Part shown: positions 34,301-41,189 of the stretch, piece by piece
Layout of the letters: the number at the start of each line of letters is the position of its first letter
How positions within the stretch are numbered: position 1 is the first letter of the stretch
Origin: Streptomyces pseudovenezuelae
GTDB taxonomy: Bacteria > Actinomycetota > Actinomycetes > Streptomycetales > Streptomycetaceae
Assembly (NCBI RefSeq): GCF_001513955.1
Contig: NZ_KQ948153.1
Location: 157,678 to 221,677, forward strand
Length of the DNA stretch: 64,000 bases
Direction of reading: 5' to 3'
Notes under the pieces: model-generated
Told to the model about the DNA's origin: nothing
Seen by the model: the letters and a program-made list of their open reading frames with translations, nothing else
Database searches by the model: none
Made by a program: the position numbers and the translations under genes

Positions 34301-34812
34301 CACTGCGGGTTGCGGGAGGTGATCAGCACATTGCCGGTACCTGAGGCGGGGAGGAACTGGCTTACGGCATCCGGGCTTTCGGCATTGTCGAAGACCAGCA
34401 GCCAGTCGACGTACGGCACGCCGGTGCGCAGGGACTCCAGAACAGCTACGACGATCGAGTTGACGTCGGGGGCGCCGCCGTTGAAGTCGATCCCCAGGCG
34501 GAGGGCGAGCTCCGCCAGCGACTGCGATATCTGCGCGGTGCGTTCGGCGGGGATCCACCACACCACGTCGTACTCGTGCTGCCGTTGGTAGATGTACTCG
34601 ACAGCGAGTGTGGTCTTACCGACACCGCCCATGCCATGCAGCGTGTGCGGCAGGACCGCTGCGGTTCCTTCCTGGAGCAGATGGTGATGCAACTGGGTGA
34701 GGAGTTCCTCGCGCCCCGTGAAATTGGGGTTGCGGGGCGGGATGTTGCCCCAGATCGTGGGGGATTTCCTGGAGCGCCGTCCCCGCCCGGCGTCCGGAGG
34801 TTCCTGTGCCAT
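31273..34812 (-). CDS. FxSxx-COOH system NB-ARC/TPR protein, C-terminally rearranged
   Basis: ATG 34812, with AGAAGG upstream. It opens with the FxsT-diagnostic IWGNIPPRNPNFTGREELL, then a P-loop G60-MGGVGK-TT68, Walker B LLVFD142, LGDLPMAIEQAAAW, and TPR repeats (LGRYQEAAELNANVL, RGDFTEALRLSDSVHQKYLR). Similarity ends near 32845. From there the frame stays open by chance through the antisense of the hydroxylase gene until 31273, so the 1179-aa product would carry about 520 foreign residues. Normal family members continue with more TPRs. The TIR gene ends 59 nt upstream, and in many streptomycetes TIR and NB-ARC-TPR are one polypeptide. Confidence 0.78.
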   Translation of the reverse strand: MAQEPPDAGRGRRSRKSPTIWGNIPPRNPNFTGREELLTQLHHHLLQEGTAAVLPHTLHGMGGVGKTTLAVEYIYQRQHEYDVVWWIPAERTAQISQSLAELALRLGIDFNGGAPDVNSIVVAVLESLRTGVPYVDWLLVFDNAESPDAVSQFLPASGTGNVLITSRNPQWAALARPLEVDVFQREESKSLLKVRGREIDDENADRLAEALGDLPMAIEQAAAWHAETGMRVEEYLRLLDEKQIDLLQGTAPTDGGHPAIAAWNISLDELESRNPAAYQLLQVCSCYAPEPISRSLFTPRSCEAISPELDAVLGDPIRLGQAIREVGRYSLARFHHHANSLQMHRLVRAALQLRMTEDDQAVIRRGAHLLLAASDPNDPGNTACWPRYAKLYPHVIVSGAVSSAESQVRGLVVNETIYLLRWGDYETGHDLAHTAHEAWARTLGMDHPHTLQIARWQGFLLFSLGRYQEAAELNANVLEAYRRSAGPEHQDTVDALGNVALDHRVRGDFTEALRLSDSVHQKYLRLLGPDDPETLRAAYNLAVSLRLTGDFAQARLLDEQTWRSYTLVYGHNRVESLRTWFGLALDMRELGEYSAALIRHREIYEQAIELVGRDNPLTLSVLRYLSVALRQAGLHAEALSTAERAHADLVRYTPVVSAPGGTVVACREAGETFFTSPHPRLPPGRALLDEGPHNIMAGLSQLGVVTIHVAAQSVEHLAYDIPAPGELESRKALDTAFTPELRDPGEGVGPVQQSRPGPGVVPPRRVVPGIGVFAARREEPCGQVESMQKGVSELMHHSGPELRRKNILVVIGCGQQNTAERAALRGRARAQPLTTGQRYDMTQACGKSVGGGRVVLDQLTPHAVQPPPPVLDLTGGETPLCAHTGHHRSRAQIIEGDCESDATVGNAHPAQTMPSRSVVLPLLGQGDRSLIRRDGHRAVMCVHLCPAAGVTTEEGPPQPREKHLSPRNQHRRPEIHPGPDRHGGRHLPHELQFLPQRSPTRETCVLRPLPCQPAHESHQPQSRLRIEECGAEGSLARTVRRQNTCQQPLGSHHIGCDVVHESDSEVTDVGQQQQAPMQLRLQHEQDRSLVLSCGRQRMKKVKKGLLVHGHDFPGCNGEDARRTLLAVAHENVTTHASRTSLPNFPGCLPPWTAGCPAIPRSGQAVLSTPHGPERPRMTE
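31483..33087 (+). CDS. aKG-HExxH-type peptide beta-hydroxylase (FxsB-associated HExxH domain)
   Basis: 534 aa from GTG 31483, with AGGAAAG upstream. Metal motif H316-E-F-R-H320 (VVHEFRHTLLHG), then the conserved segment YYAPWRDDPRPWAGLLHGAY and GVTQFWCERGVEG. This domain is known as the HExxH extension of FxsB radical SAM proteins and as a stand-alone alpha-ketoglutarate-dependent peptide beta-hydroxylase in ribosomal-peptide clusters. Family similarity runs to about 32850 (HHRAAWCAHHRR). The last 75-80 codons are antisense to the NB-ARC/TPR gene and look non-native. No radical SAM gene lies in the window. Confidence 0.82.
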   Translation: MPVHQQTLLDLLHALASTAQDKRAVLLMLEAQLHWRLLLLPYVCDLAVGLVDYVAADVMGAQRLLASVLASDRPGQAALRTTLLDPQTTLWLVRLVRRLAGKRPEHARLAGGTPLWEELEFMWQVAAAVAIRTGVNFRAPVLVSRGEVFLPGLGRAFFGGDTCGRAEVHAHDGTVTITSDQTAVTLPEKWEDDAPGWHGLRRVRVAHRGVALAVALDDLGPRPVVPGVGTEGRLTAGQVEDWRRWLDRMWRQLVEDHPATAHALSAGLCHVVPLPRGERLRPRSASQSSTFGCVLLSAPDDDENVLPAQLGATVVHEFRHTLLHGLDLPARLFTSRGEHSDARYYAPWRDDPRPWAGLLHGAYAFSGVTQFWCERGVEGLAGFEFAWGRNVVREVLDTLSGDVDCDDPKLTQPGHDVVRALVEQSASWWETRVGRREERLAGLATSHHRAAWCAHHRRVPDEVRVSPLRRGQCLRVEPGLAQGDGEVSQDGESEWVVASHQLNGLLVDLPVADECRAVLAEFTHVEGETEPGAQ

Positions 34813-34870
34813 CCGACGCATCCTTCTCTGCCGGTGATTCGGGGCCGCAGGAGCGTGCCCCGGTGTTCGA

Positions 34871-35752
34871 TCAGCCTGGGAAACGTGGTCGCGCGGATGG
34901 TTTGGCACGTCCGTCGCGTGCTCCGCCGATGCCTTCCAGCAGGCGTTCCCGGGCCCGGTCACCGGTGAGCCCCACCAAGTCGATGAACACCACTGCGGCC
35001 AGTAGACCCCGTGGTGCGCAAGGGGCTACGCGTACGGGCACGAGTCTGCGCGCGAAGCCCGTCGGGTCGGCGCCTTGGGCCGCCTGCCACTCCTGGCGGC
35101 CGTAGACCGACCTCAGGTAGGCGGGAGACAGTACGGCGATGGTGCGGTCACACTCCGAGACGCCTCGTTCCATGCCCATCTGCCAGTTGCTGCCAGGCAC
35201 GAAGTCCCACTCCTGGACGAGCGCGCCGTAGCCGGCCTCTTCCAGTTCCCATGCGATCCATACCGCCCAGCGGCGGTCGGCCGCCGTATAGGAGATGAAG
35301 AAGTCCCTGCGGTCCTGACCGTCCGGGTGTGGTGGGTGTGGTGGCTCTCCTTCGGCAGCGTCGCCCTGGAGTGCTGTGCTGTCGAACGTGCTGTCCGCGG
35401 ACGCGCACTTCTCGGGCGGGATCGCACCGCACTCGGCTTCCCGCTGTCTCATCAGTTCACGCACGGCCCGTACCGCCGGGGAGCCGGGTTCGAGCACGTC
35501 CAGGACACCGACGAACGTCTGCAGACCGCCGGGCTGTCGATCGCAGGCGTGGATGAACTCCATGCACTGGATCACGGTGGTGGCCTGGCTGGAGAGTGGT
35601 AACGGACGCCCGAGAGTCTCACCGACCAGCCAGGCCAGCAGATGCCGGGAGTCGTCGTCGGTGAACGTGTGTGACGTGAGGACGGCTTCCACCATCTCCG
35701 TCTGCCAGTGACCGACAGGTCCGGCGTGCATGCTCTTGTCGTCCGTGTCCAC
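34871..35752 (-). CDS. EAD2-TIR domain protein of the FxSxx-COOH/NB-ARC locus
   Basis: 293 aa from GTG 35752, with a G-rich site just upstream; ATG 35731 is an alternative. Residues 18-100 resemble effector-associated domain 2 (DDSRHLLAWLVGETLGRPL, CDRQPGGLQTFVGVLDVLEP). Residues 149-265 form a TIR domain (DFFISYTAADRRWAVWIAW, ALVQEWDFVPGSNWQ, DRTIAVLSPAYLRSVYG). The tail GRAKPSARPRFPG is what normally links TIR to the NB-ARC part. TIR domains here may cleave NAD or act as adaptors; neither can be told from sequence. Confidence 0.85.
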   Translation of the reverse strand: MDTDDKSMHAGPVGHWQTEMVEAVLTSHTFTDDDSRHLLAWLVGETLGRPLPLSSQATTVIQCMEFIHACDRQPGGLQTFVGVLDVLEPGSPAVRAVRELMRQREAECGAIPPEKCASADSTFDSTALQGDAAEGEPPHPPHPDGQDRRDFFISYTAADRRWAVWIAWELEEAGYGALVQEWDFVPGSNWQMGMERGVSECDRTIAVLSPAYLRSVYGRQEWQAAQGADPTGFARRLVPVRVAPCAPRGLLAAVVFIDLVGLTGDRARERLLEGIGGARDGRAKPSARPRFPG

Positions 35753-35967
35753 GACACCCCCCCGGCCGAGAGCACCAACCCGTATCCCAGGGTACGCAGC
35801 ATGTGACGTTGAGTCAGGAGGGTGAGGTCCCCCCCTCGCTCGAAGGATCCCCCTTGTGATGCCCGTTTATGTCTGCGCCACGTCCGAACCTGTTTACTTT
35901 CCGGAAATCCGGGCGTAGCCTCCCGACTGAAACCACACGTTCGGGCATCAGTCGGAGGTGAGCGGAC

Positions 35968-36729
35968 ATGTACGCACCGGAGCGACAGCAGGAGATCCTC
36001 CGGCTCGCCCGCGACGGCGGGCGGGTGGATGTCGTCTCGCTGGCCGAGGAGTTCCAGGTCACCGCCGAGACCATCCGGCGCGACCTGAAGGCCCTCGACC
36101 GCGCGGGGCTGCTGCGCCGGGTGCACGGCGGGGCCATCCCGGCCGGGCGCCTCGACTTCGAGCCGGACCTCGCCGAGCGCGAGACGACCGCGGCCGACGA
36201 GAAGGACCACATCGCCAAGGCGGCCCTCGCCGAACTGCCGGCCGAGGGCACCCTGATCCTCGACGCCGGTACGACCGTGGCCCGCCTCGCCGCCGCCGTG
36301 CCGCTGGAGGCCTCGCTCACCGTCGTCACGCACAGCCTGCCGATCGCGGCCCGCCTCGCCGATCACCCCGGCATCCAGCTCCACCTCGTCGGAGGGCGCG
36401 TACGGCACCGTACGCGCGCCGCCGTCGACGCCTGGGCGCTGCGGGCGTACGGCGAGATCCGGGCCGACGTCCTCTTCGTGGCGGCCAACGGCTTCTCCGC
36501 CGAGCACGGCCTGACCACCCCCGACCTCGCCGAGGCCGCGGTCAAGCGGGCGGCGATCGCCGCCGCCCGCCGCGTGGTGCTGCTCGCCGACTCCGCCAAG
36601 CACGGCCAGGAGCACTTCGCCCGCTTCGGTGACCTGAGCGACGTGGACCTGCTGATCACCGACAGCGGGCTGAGCCCCGAAGACGCCGTCGCCATCGAGC
36701 GTGGCGGCACGGAAGTAGTGCGCGCATGA
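35968..36729 (+). CDS. fruR: DeoR-family repressor of the fructose operon
   Basis: 253 aa, ATG 35968, with a strong GGAGGTGA site. It has a DeoR helix-turn-helix (VVSLAEEFQVTAETIRRDLK) and a phosphosugar-sensing domain (LILDAGTTVARLAAAVP, VVTHSLPIAARLADHPGIQL, VGGRVRHRTRA). It overlaps fruK by ATGA, so it controls its own operon. The effector is probably fructose 1-phosphate. Two TTT-containing sites (CGTTTATGT 35865, TGTTTACTT 35891) 26 bp apart lie upstream as possible operators. Confidence 0.92.
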   Translation: MYAPERQQEILRLARDGGRVDVVSLAEEFQVTAETIRRDLKALDRAGLLRRVHGGAIPAGRLDFEPDLAERETTAADEKDHIAKAALAELPAEGTLILDAGTTVARLAAAVPLEASLTVVTHSLPIAARLADHPGIQLHLVGGRVRHRTRAAVDAWALRAYGEIRADVLFVAANGFSAEHGLTTPDLAEAAVKRAAIAAARRVVLLADSAKHGQEHFARFGDLSDVDLLITDSGLSPEDAVAIERGGTEVVRA

Positions 36730-37673
36730 TCCTCACCGTCACCCCGAACCCGTCCCTGGACCGTACGTACGAGGTCCCGTCCCTGGAGCGCGGCGAGGTC
36801 ATCCGCGCCACCGGTGAACGCATGGATCCCGGCGGCAAGGGCGTCAACGTCTCGCGGGCCGTCACGGCCGCCGGGCAGCGCACGGTCGCGGTCCTGCCCC
36901 TGGGCGGGGCGCCGGGGGCCCTCGTCGCCGACCTGCTCGACGCCCAGGGCATCGAGGTCGCGCCGGTGCCGGTCGCCGGAGCCACCCGGTCGAACATCGC
37001 GCTCGCCGAGTCCGACGGAGTGCTCACGAAGATCAACGCGCCGGGCCCCGAACTGTCGGCCGCCGAGCAGGAGCTGTTGCTGGAGACCGTCCGCACGCAG
37101 TCGCGCGACGCCGCGTGGATCGCGTGCTGCGGAAGCCTGCCCCGGGGCCTCGCGCCCTCCTGGTACGCCGAGGTGGTGGCGCGGGCGCACGCCGGTGGCG
37201 CGCGGATCGCGCTGGACGCCTCGGGGCCCGCGCTCCTGGAGGCGCTGCGCGAACGGCCCGACGTGGTCAAGCCCAACGCCGAGGAGCTCGCGGAGGCCGT
37301 CGGGCGCCCCCTGGCCACCGTGGGCGACGCGGTGAAGGCGGCCGAGGAGCTGCGGGAGATGGGTGCGCGGGCGGTCCTCGCGAGCCTGGGCGCCGACGGG
37401 CAGCTGCTCGTGGACGGCTCGGGCGCCTGGTTCGGCAGCGCGCGCGTGGAGGTCGTACGCAGCAATGTCGGCGCCGGCGATTCCTCGCTGGCCGGCTTCC
37501 TGATCGCCGGCGGCAACGGCCCCGGTGCCCTCGCCTCCGCGGTCGCGCACGGCGCGGCGGCCGTCCAGCTGCCCGGCAGTGTCATGCCGACGCCGGACGA
37601 TCTGGACCCGGCCGCGGTGACGGTCACGGCCGAGGTGCCGGTGGACCGGGTGCTGAAGGAGCCGGTGTCATGA
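36726..37673 (+). CDS. fruK: 1-phosphofructokinase
   Basis: 315 aa, ATG 36726 overlapping the fruR stop. PfkB family: substrate/glycine motif MDPGGKGVNVSRAVTAAG and catalytic loop GAGDS 249-253 with base D252. It phosphorylates fructose 1-phosphate to fructose 1,6-bisphosphate, the step after uptake by FruA. A spacer of 171 nt separates it from fruA; within it an ATG overlapping the fruK stop opens only a low-quality frame with a TTA codon. Confidence 0.95.
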   Translation: MILTVTPNPSLDRTYEVPSLERGEVIRATGERMDPGGKGVNVSRAVTAAGQRTVAVLPLGGAPGALVADLLDAQGIEVAPVPVAGATRSNIALAESDGVLTKINAPGPELSAAEQELLLETVRTQSRDAAWIACCGSLPRGLAPSWYAEVVARAHAGGARIALDASGPALLEALRERPDVVKPNAEELAEAVGRPLATVGDAVKAAEELREMGARAVLASLGADGQLLVDGSGAWFGSARVEVVRSNVGAGDSSLAGFLIAGGNGPGALASAVAHGAAAVQLPGSVMPTPDDLDPAAVTVTAEVPVDRVLKEPVS

Positions 37674-37844
37674 GCGGCCCGACCGCGGTGTCCGGTACGG
37701 CGGTCCCTCGCGACCTCGCCACGGCCGCGCAGGCGCTGTTACTCCCCGCCGCCACCCTCCCCGAGAACCCCACCGCACCACCCCCGTCCCCACCCCTTAC
37801 GCCCACCCCACCCCCCGGGCGATACGCGTGCGAAGGAGCCCGCG

Positions 37845-39893
37845 ATGAGCGACATGATCACCGCGGACCTGGTCGATCTCGACCTGTCCGCCGACACCAA
37901 GGAAGCGGCGGCCCGAGCCCTCGCCGAGCGCATGGCCGCCCAGGGCCGGGTGACCGACCTGGAGGGCTTCCTCGCCGATGTGGCCGCCCGCGAGGCCCAG
38001 ATGCCGACCGGCCTCGACGGCGGCATCGGCATCCCGCACTGCCGCAGTGAACACGTCACCGAGCCGACGCTCGCCTTCGGGCGCAGCGCCGCCGGGATCG
38101 ACTTCGGCGCGCCGGACGGACCCGCCGACCTGATCTTCCTGATCGCCGCCCCGGCCGGCGCGGACGACGCCCACCTGACGATCCTGTCCTCCCTCGCGCG
38201 GCAGCTGATGAACACCGAGTTCACGGACGCGCTGCGGTCCGCGGGCGACGCGGGCAGCGCGGCGGCGCTGATCCGCGGCGACGAGGCGCCGGCGGCCGAC
38301 GAGGCCACCGCGGGCGCCACCGATGACTCCGTTGCGGCATCGGCGGCGGCCTCCGCCGATGCCGCAACGGCCCCTACCGCTCCCGACGCTCCCGGGGCCC
38401 CCTTCCGGATCGTCGCCGTCACCTCCTGCCCGACCGGTATCGCCCACACCTACATGGCGGCCGAGTCGCTGGAGAACGCCGGCCGCGAGGCGGGCGTCGA
38501 ACTCGTCGTCGAGACCCAGGGCTCCGCGGGCTTCACCCGGCTCGACCCGGCGGCCATCGCGGCGGCGGACGGCGTGATCTTCGCGCACGACGTCCCGGTA
38601 CGCGACAAGGACCGCTTCGCCGGCAAGCCCACCGTCGACGTCGGTGTGAAGGCGGGCATCAACCGCGCCGCCGAACTCATCACCGAGGTCCGCGGGAAGG
38701 CCGAGCGCGGCGAGGTGACGGCGGGCGCCGGCGCGGGCGCGGGAACACCGGTCGAGCGGGCCGGCGAGTCCGGCGACAGCTACGGCACCAAGCTCCGCAA
38801 GTGGCTGATGACCGGCGTGAGTTACATGGTCCCGTTCGTCGCCGCGGGCGGTCTGCTGCTCGCCCTCGGCTTCGCGATCGGCGGCTGGCAGATCGCGAGC
38901 GCGCCCTCGGTCATGAAGCACTTCTCCTGGACCGAGATCGACAGCTGGGGCGCCCTGCTGTTCCAGATCGGCCAGGTCGCCTTCGGCTTCCTGATCCCGG
39001 TCCTCGCCGGATACATCGCCTACGGCATGGCGGACCGCCCCGGTCTCGTCCCCGGCTTCGTCGGCGGAATGATCGCCTCCAACATCGCCGCGGGCTTCCT
39101 CGGCGGTCTGGTCGCCGGTCTGCTGGCGGGTGCCGTGGTCCTCTCGATCCAGCGGATCAAGATCCCACCGGTGCTGCGCGGCATCATGCCGGTGGTGGTG
39201 ATCCCGCTGATCTCCTCGCTGATCGTCGGCTTCCTGATGTTCGTCGTGATCGGCAAGCCCATCGCCGAGGCACAGAAGGGCATGACGGACTGGCTCAACG
39301 GCCTCTCCGGCACCAACGCCATCCTGCTCGGCGTCCTCCTCGGCCTGATGATGTGCTTCGACCTCGGAGGCCCGGTCAACAAGGTCGCGTACGCCTTCGC
39401 CACCGCCGGCATCGCCGTGCAGGACCCGAGCGACTCCGCGATGAAGGTCATGGCCGCGGTGATGGCCGCGGGCATGGTCCCGCCGCTGGGCATGGCGCTG
39501 GCCACCACCGTCCGCAAGAAGCTCTTCACGCCGACCGAGCGCGAGAACGGCAAGGCCGCCTGGGTCCTGGGCGCGTCCTTCATCTCCGAGGGCGCGATCC
39601 CCTTCGCGGCGGCCGACCCGCTGCGGGTCATCCCGGCCTCGATGGCGGGCGGCGCGGTCACCGGCGCCCTGTCGATGGCCTTCGGCGCCACCCTGCGCGC
39701 CCCGCACGGCGGCATCTTCGTGGTCCCGCTGATCGGCAGCCCGTTCCTCTACCTGATCGCCATCGCGGCGGGCGTGTGCGTCACGACCGCGCTGGTGATC
39801 GTCCTGAAGAGCATGCGCAAGCCGGCCGCGGGGACGGCGCCCGCCGCGGCGCCCACCGCCCAGGCGGAGGCCAAGCAGCCGGTCGCCGCGTAG
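37845..39893 (+). CDS. fruA: PTS fructose-specific EIIABC transporter
   Basis: 682 aa, ATG 37845, with AAGGAG upstream. EIIA carries H65 (IGIPHCRSEH). An Ala/Thr-rich linker (about 145-186) follows, then EIIB with C195 (VAVTSCPTGIAHTYMA) and EIIC from about 320 with 8-9 membrane segments. It imports fructose as fructose 1-phosphate using phosphoryl groups from HPr. The linker DNA contains an 18-bp perfect inverted repeat (38329-38370). Confidence 0.96.
   Translation: MSDMITADLVDLDLSADTKEAAARALAERMAAQGRVTDLEGFLADVAAREAQMPTGLDGGIGIPHCRSEHVTEPTLAFGRSAAGIDFGAPDGPADLIFLIAAPAGADDAHLTILSSLARQLMNTEFTDALRSAGDAGSAAALIRGDEAPAADEATAGATDDSVAASAAASADAATAPTAPDAPGAPFRIVAVTSCPTGIAHTYMAAESLENAGREAGVELVVETQGSAGFTRLDPAAIAAADGVIFAHDVPVRDKDRFAGKPTVDVGVKAGINRAAELITEVRGKAERGEVTAGAGAGAGTPVERAGESGDSYGTKLRKWLMTGVSYMVPFVAAGGLLLALGFAIGGWQIASAPSVMKHFSWTEIDSWGALLFQIGQVAFGFLIPVLAGYIAYGMADRPGLVPGFVGGMIASNIAAGFLGGLVAGLLAGAVVLSIQRIKIPPVLRGIMPVVVIPLISSLIVGFLMFVVIGKPIAEAQKGMTDWLNGLSGTNAILLGVLLGLMMCFDLGGPVNKVAYAFATAGIAVQDPSDSAMKVMAAVMAAGMVPPLGMALATTVRKKLFTPTERENGKAAWVLGASFISEGAIPFAAADPLRVIPASMAGGAVTGALSMAFGATLRAPHGGIFVVPLIGSPFLYLIAIAAGVCVTTALVIVLKSMRKPAAGTAPAAAPTAQAEAKQPVAA
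38329..38370. repeat. 18-bp perfect inverted repeat inside fruA
   Basis: CCGTTGCGGCATCGGCGG (38329-38346) and its exact reverse complement (38353-38370) are separated by 6 nt. They fall in the EIIA-EIIB linker codons, so the mRNA can fold into a very stable hairpin without affecting a folded domain. Confidence 0.9.
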
Positions 39894-39946
39894 AACCTGC
39901 CCCTTTGGGGCTGCTGTGAGGTGTTCACGGCACCTGCGAGATACGT

Positions 39947-39976
39947 CACGGTCCGGGGCCAAAGTCCCGGACCGTG
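39947..39976. terminator. Hairpin after fruA
   Basis: An 11-bp perfect stem, CACGGTCCGGG with CCCGGACCGTG, and an 8-nt loop lie 54 nt after the fruA stop and just before the start of the next gene. It is a terminator without a T run. Confidence 0.6.
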
Positions 39977-39992
39977 GTGTCTACTGGACCGC

Positions 39993-40247
39993 ATGCCTGA
40001 GCATGTCTCCGTCTACCAGTTGCTTGGTGTGACCCTGCTCGTCCTGGTGGTCTTCGCCTGGACTGCGGGGTTGGCCTACATGCTGCGCCACGGCCGCCAC
40101 GAGGCCGTCGTGTGGCGCGTCGCCCACGGTCTGCCCGCCCTCCCACGCCCCCGCCGGGCCGCACCGGGCCATGAGTCCGTCGAACTGACACCGGCGGAGA
40201 AGGACGCGTTCGCGGGTCTGGTACGACAGCTCAGCGGCGGCCGCTGA
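39993..40247 (+). CDS. Small single-pass membrane protein, unknown function
   Basis: 84 aa from ATG 39993. One clear membrane helix (LLGVTLLVLVVFAWTAGLAYML) is followed by a basic cytoplasmic-type tail ending in ELTPAEKDAFAGLVRQLSGGR. No ribosome binding site is seen; a TACTGG box 6 nt upstream suggests a leaderless transcript. Coding bias is good. I do not recognise the family; it appears to be a conserved streptomycete hypothetical protein. Confidence 0.7.
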   Translation: MPEHVSVYQLLGVTLLVLVVFAWTAGLAYMLRHGRHEAVVWRVAHGLPALPRPRRAAPGHESVELTPAEKDAFAGLVRQLSGGR

Positions 40248-40265
40248 GCGCAGCCGCCGGCACGC

Positions 40266-41012
40266 TCAGGAGACCCGGGCCGCGCGCCGCTCCATGGCGT
40301 CGCGGGCCGCGTCCTCGGTGGCGTACACCTCGCACATGTGCCGCCCGTCGGGCGTCACCGTGTGCTCGACCTCCCACAGGGAGATCTCCGCCCCGTCGCG
40401 CAGCAGGAACGCGTGCTCGTACAGCGAGAAGCCCAGCCCGGCGCGCCCCGCCCGGCACGGGCGCCCGAACGCCTGCGTGATCTGGTGCGCGAACGCCTGC
40501 GCCAGCAGTGCGGCCGTCTCCGGGCCCGGCCGGTCCGCGTTCTCCGCGCGGCGCAGCAGCCGGCGCGCGTGGTCCGCCGAGTCGTCCGGGAGGTAGGCGT
40601 GCCGCGGCGGGTGCACGGGCGAGAGCTGCACCGTCACCGGCAGCTCGAAGTCCGGGGTGTCCGGCGGCAGCGGCAGCCGCGCGGTCGCCGCCTGCAACTC
40701 CTCCTCGTCGACGTACACCTCGTGCTGCGCGGCGCTGTCCCGCGCGGTGTTGTGCACGAGTTCCCACAGGGTCAGCGCCGAGCCGTCGGCGATCAGCCAC
40801 GTGTGCCGGTACGTCTCCCGGTGCAGGCCCGCGCTGTGGTGCGCCGAGTGCAGCGAACTGTCGTACGCCAGCGCGCAGTCCAGTCGCCGGATCGTCTCGT
40901 CGGGCAGCTCGAAGGAGTTCAGGGCACGACCGAGGAGCCGCGCGAGGTGCTCCTCCGGAGACTCGGGCGACTCGGGTGGTTCGTACGCTGCCGTCTCGTA
41001 CGGAACGCTCAA
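40266..41012 (-). CDS. DUF6227-like protein with internal duplication
   Basis: 248 aa from TTG 41012, supported by GGGAG 5 nt upstream. Two related segments can be seen: LHRETYRHTWLIADGSALTLWELVHN ... HEVYVDEEE, and later GFSLYEHAFLLRDGAEISLWEVEHT ... CEVYATEDA (quoted in part). The protein is therefore a tandem of one about 90-residue fold. It is acidic and soluble, without a signal peptide. The family name is from memory; no function is known. Confidence 0.7.
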   Translation of the reverse strand: MSVPYETAAYEPPESPESPEEHLARLLGRALNSFELPDETIRRLDCALAYDSSLHSAHHSAGLHRETYRHTWLIADGSALTLWELVHNTARDSAAQHEVYVDEEELQAATARLPLPPDTPDFELPVTVQLSPVHPPRHAYLPDDSADHARRLLRRAENADRPGPETAALLAQAFAHQITQAFGRPCRAGRAGLGFSLYEHAFLLRDGAEISLWEVEHTVTPDGRHMCEVYATEDAARDAMERRAARVS

Positions 41013-41189
41013 GGTTTCTCCCGGCGTTGCTGCATGTCACCTTGTGGGTGCATACCGTAGCCCCTCGGTCGGACATCATGTCCGGGAACCGAGAAAACGT
41101 ACGCCGGGAAAACGGGCGGGCCGCGCGGGAAATTCCCACGCGGCCCGACGATCCGTCAAGAACCCCCGGTCGCAGGGGGCTTGCGGTGA

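Noticed and set aside
37670..38050. ATG overlapping the fruK stop, possible extra gene before fruA
   Set aside because: It contains a TTA codon, is Pro-rich without coding bias and runs out of frame into fruA, which has its own good start site.
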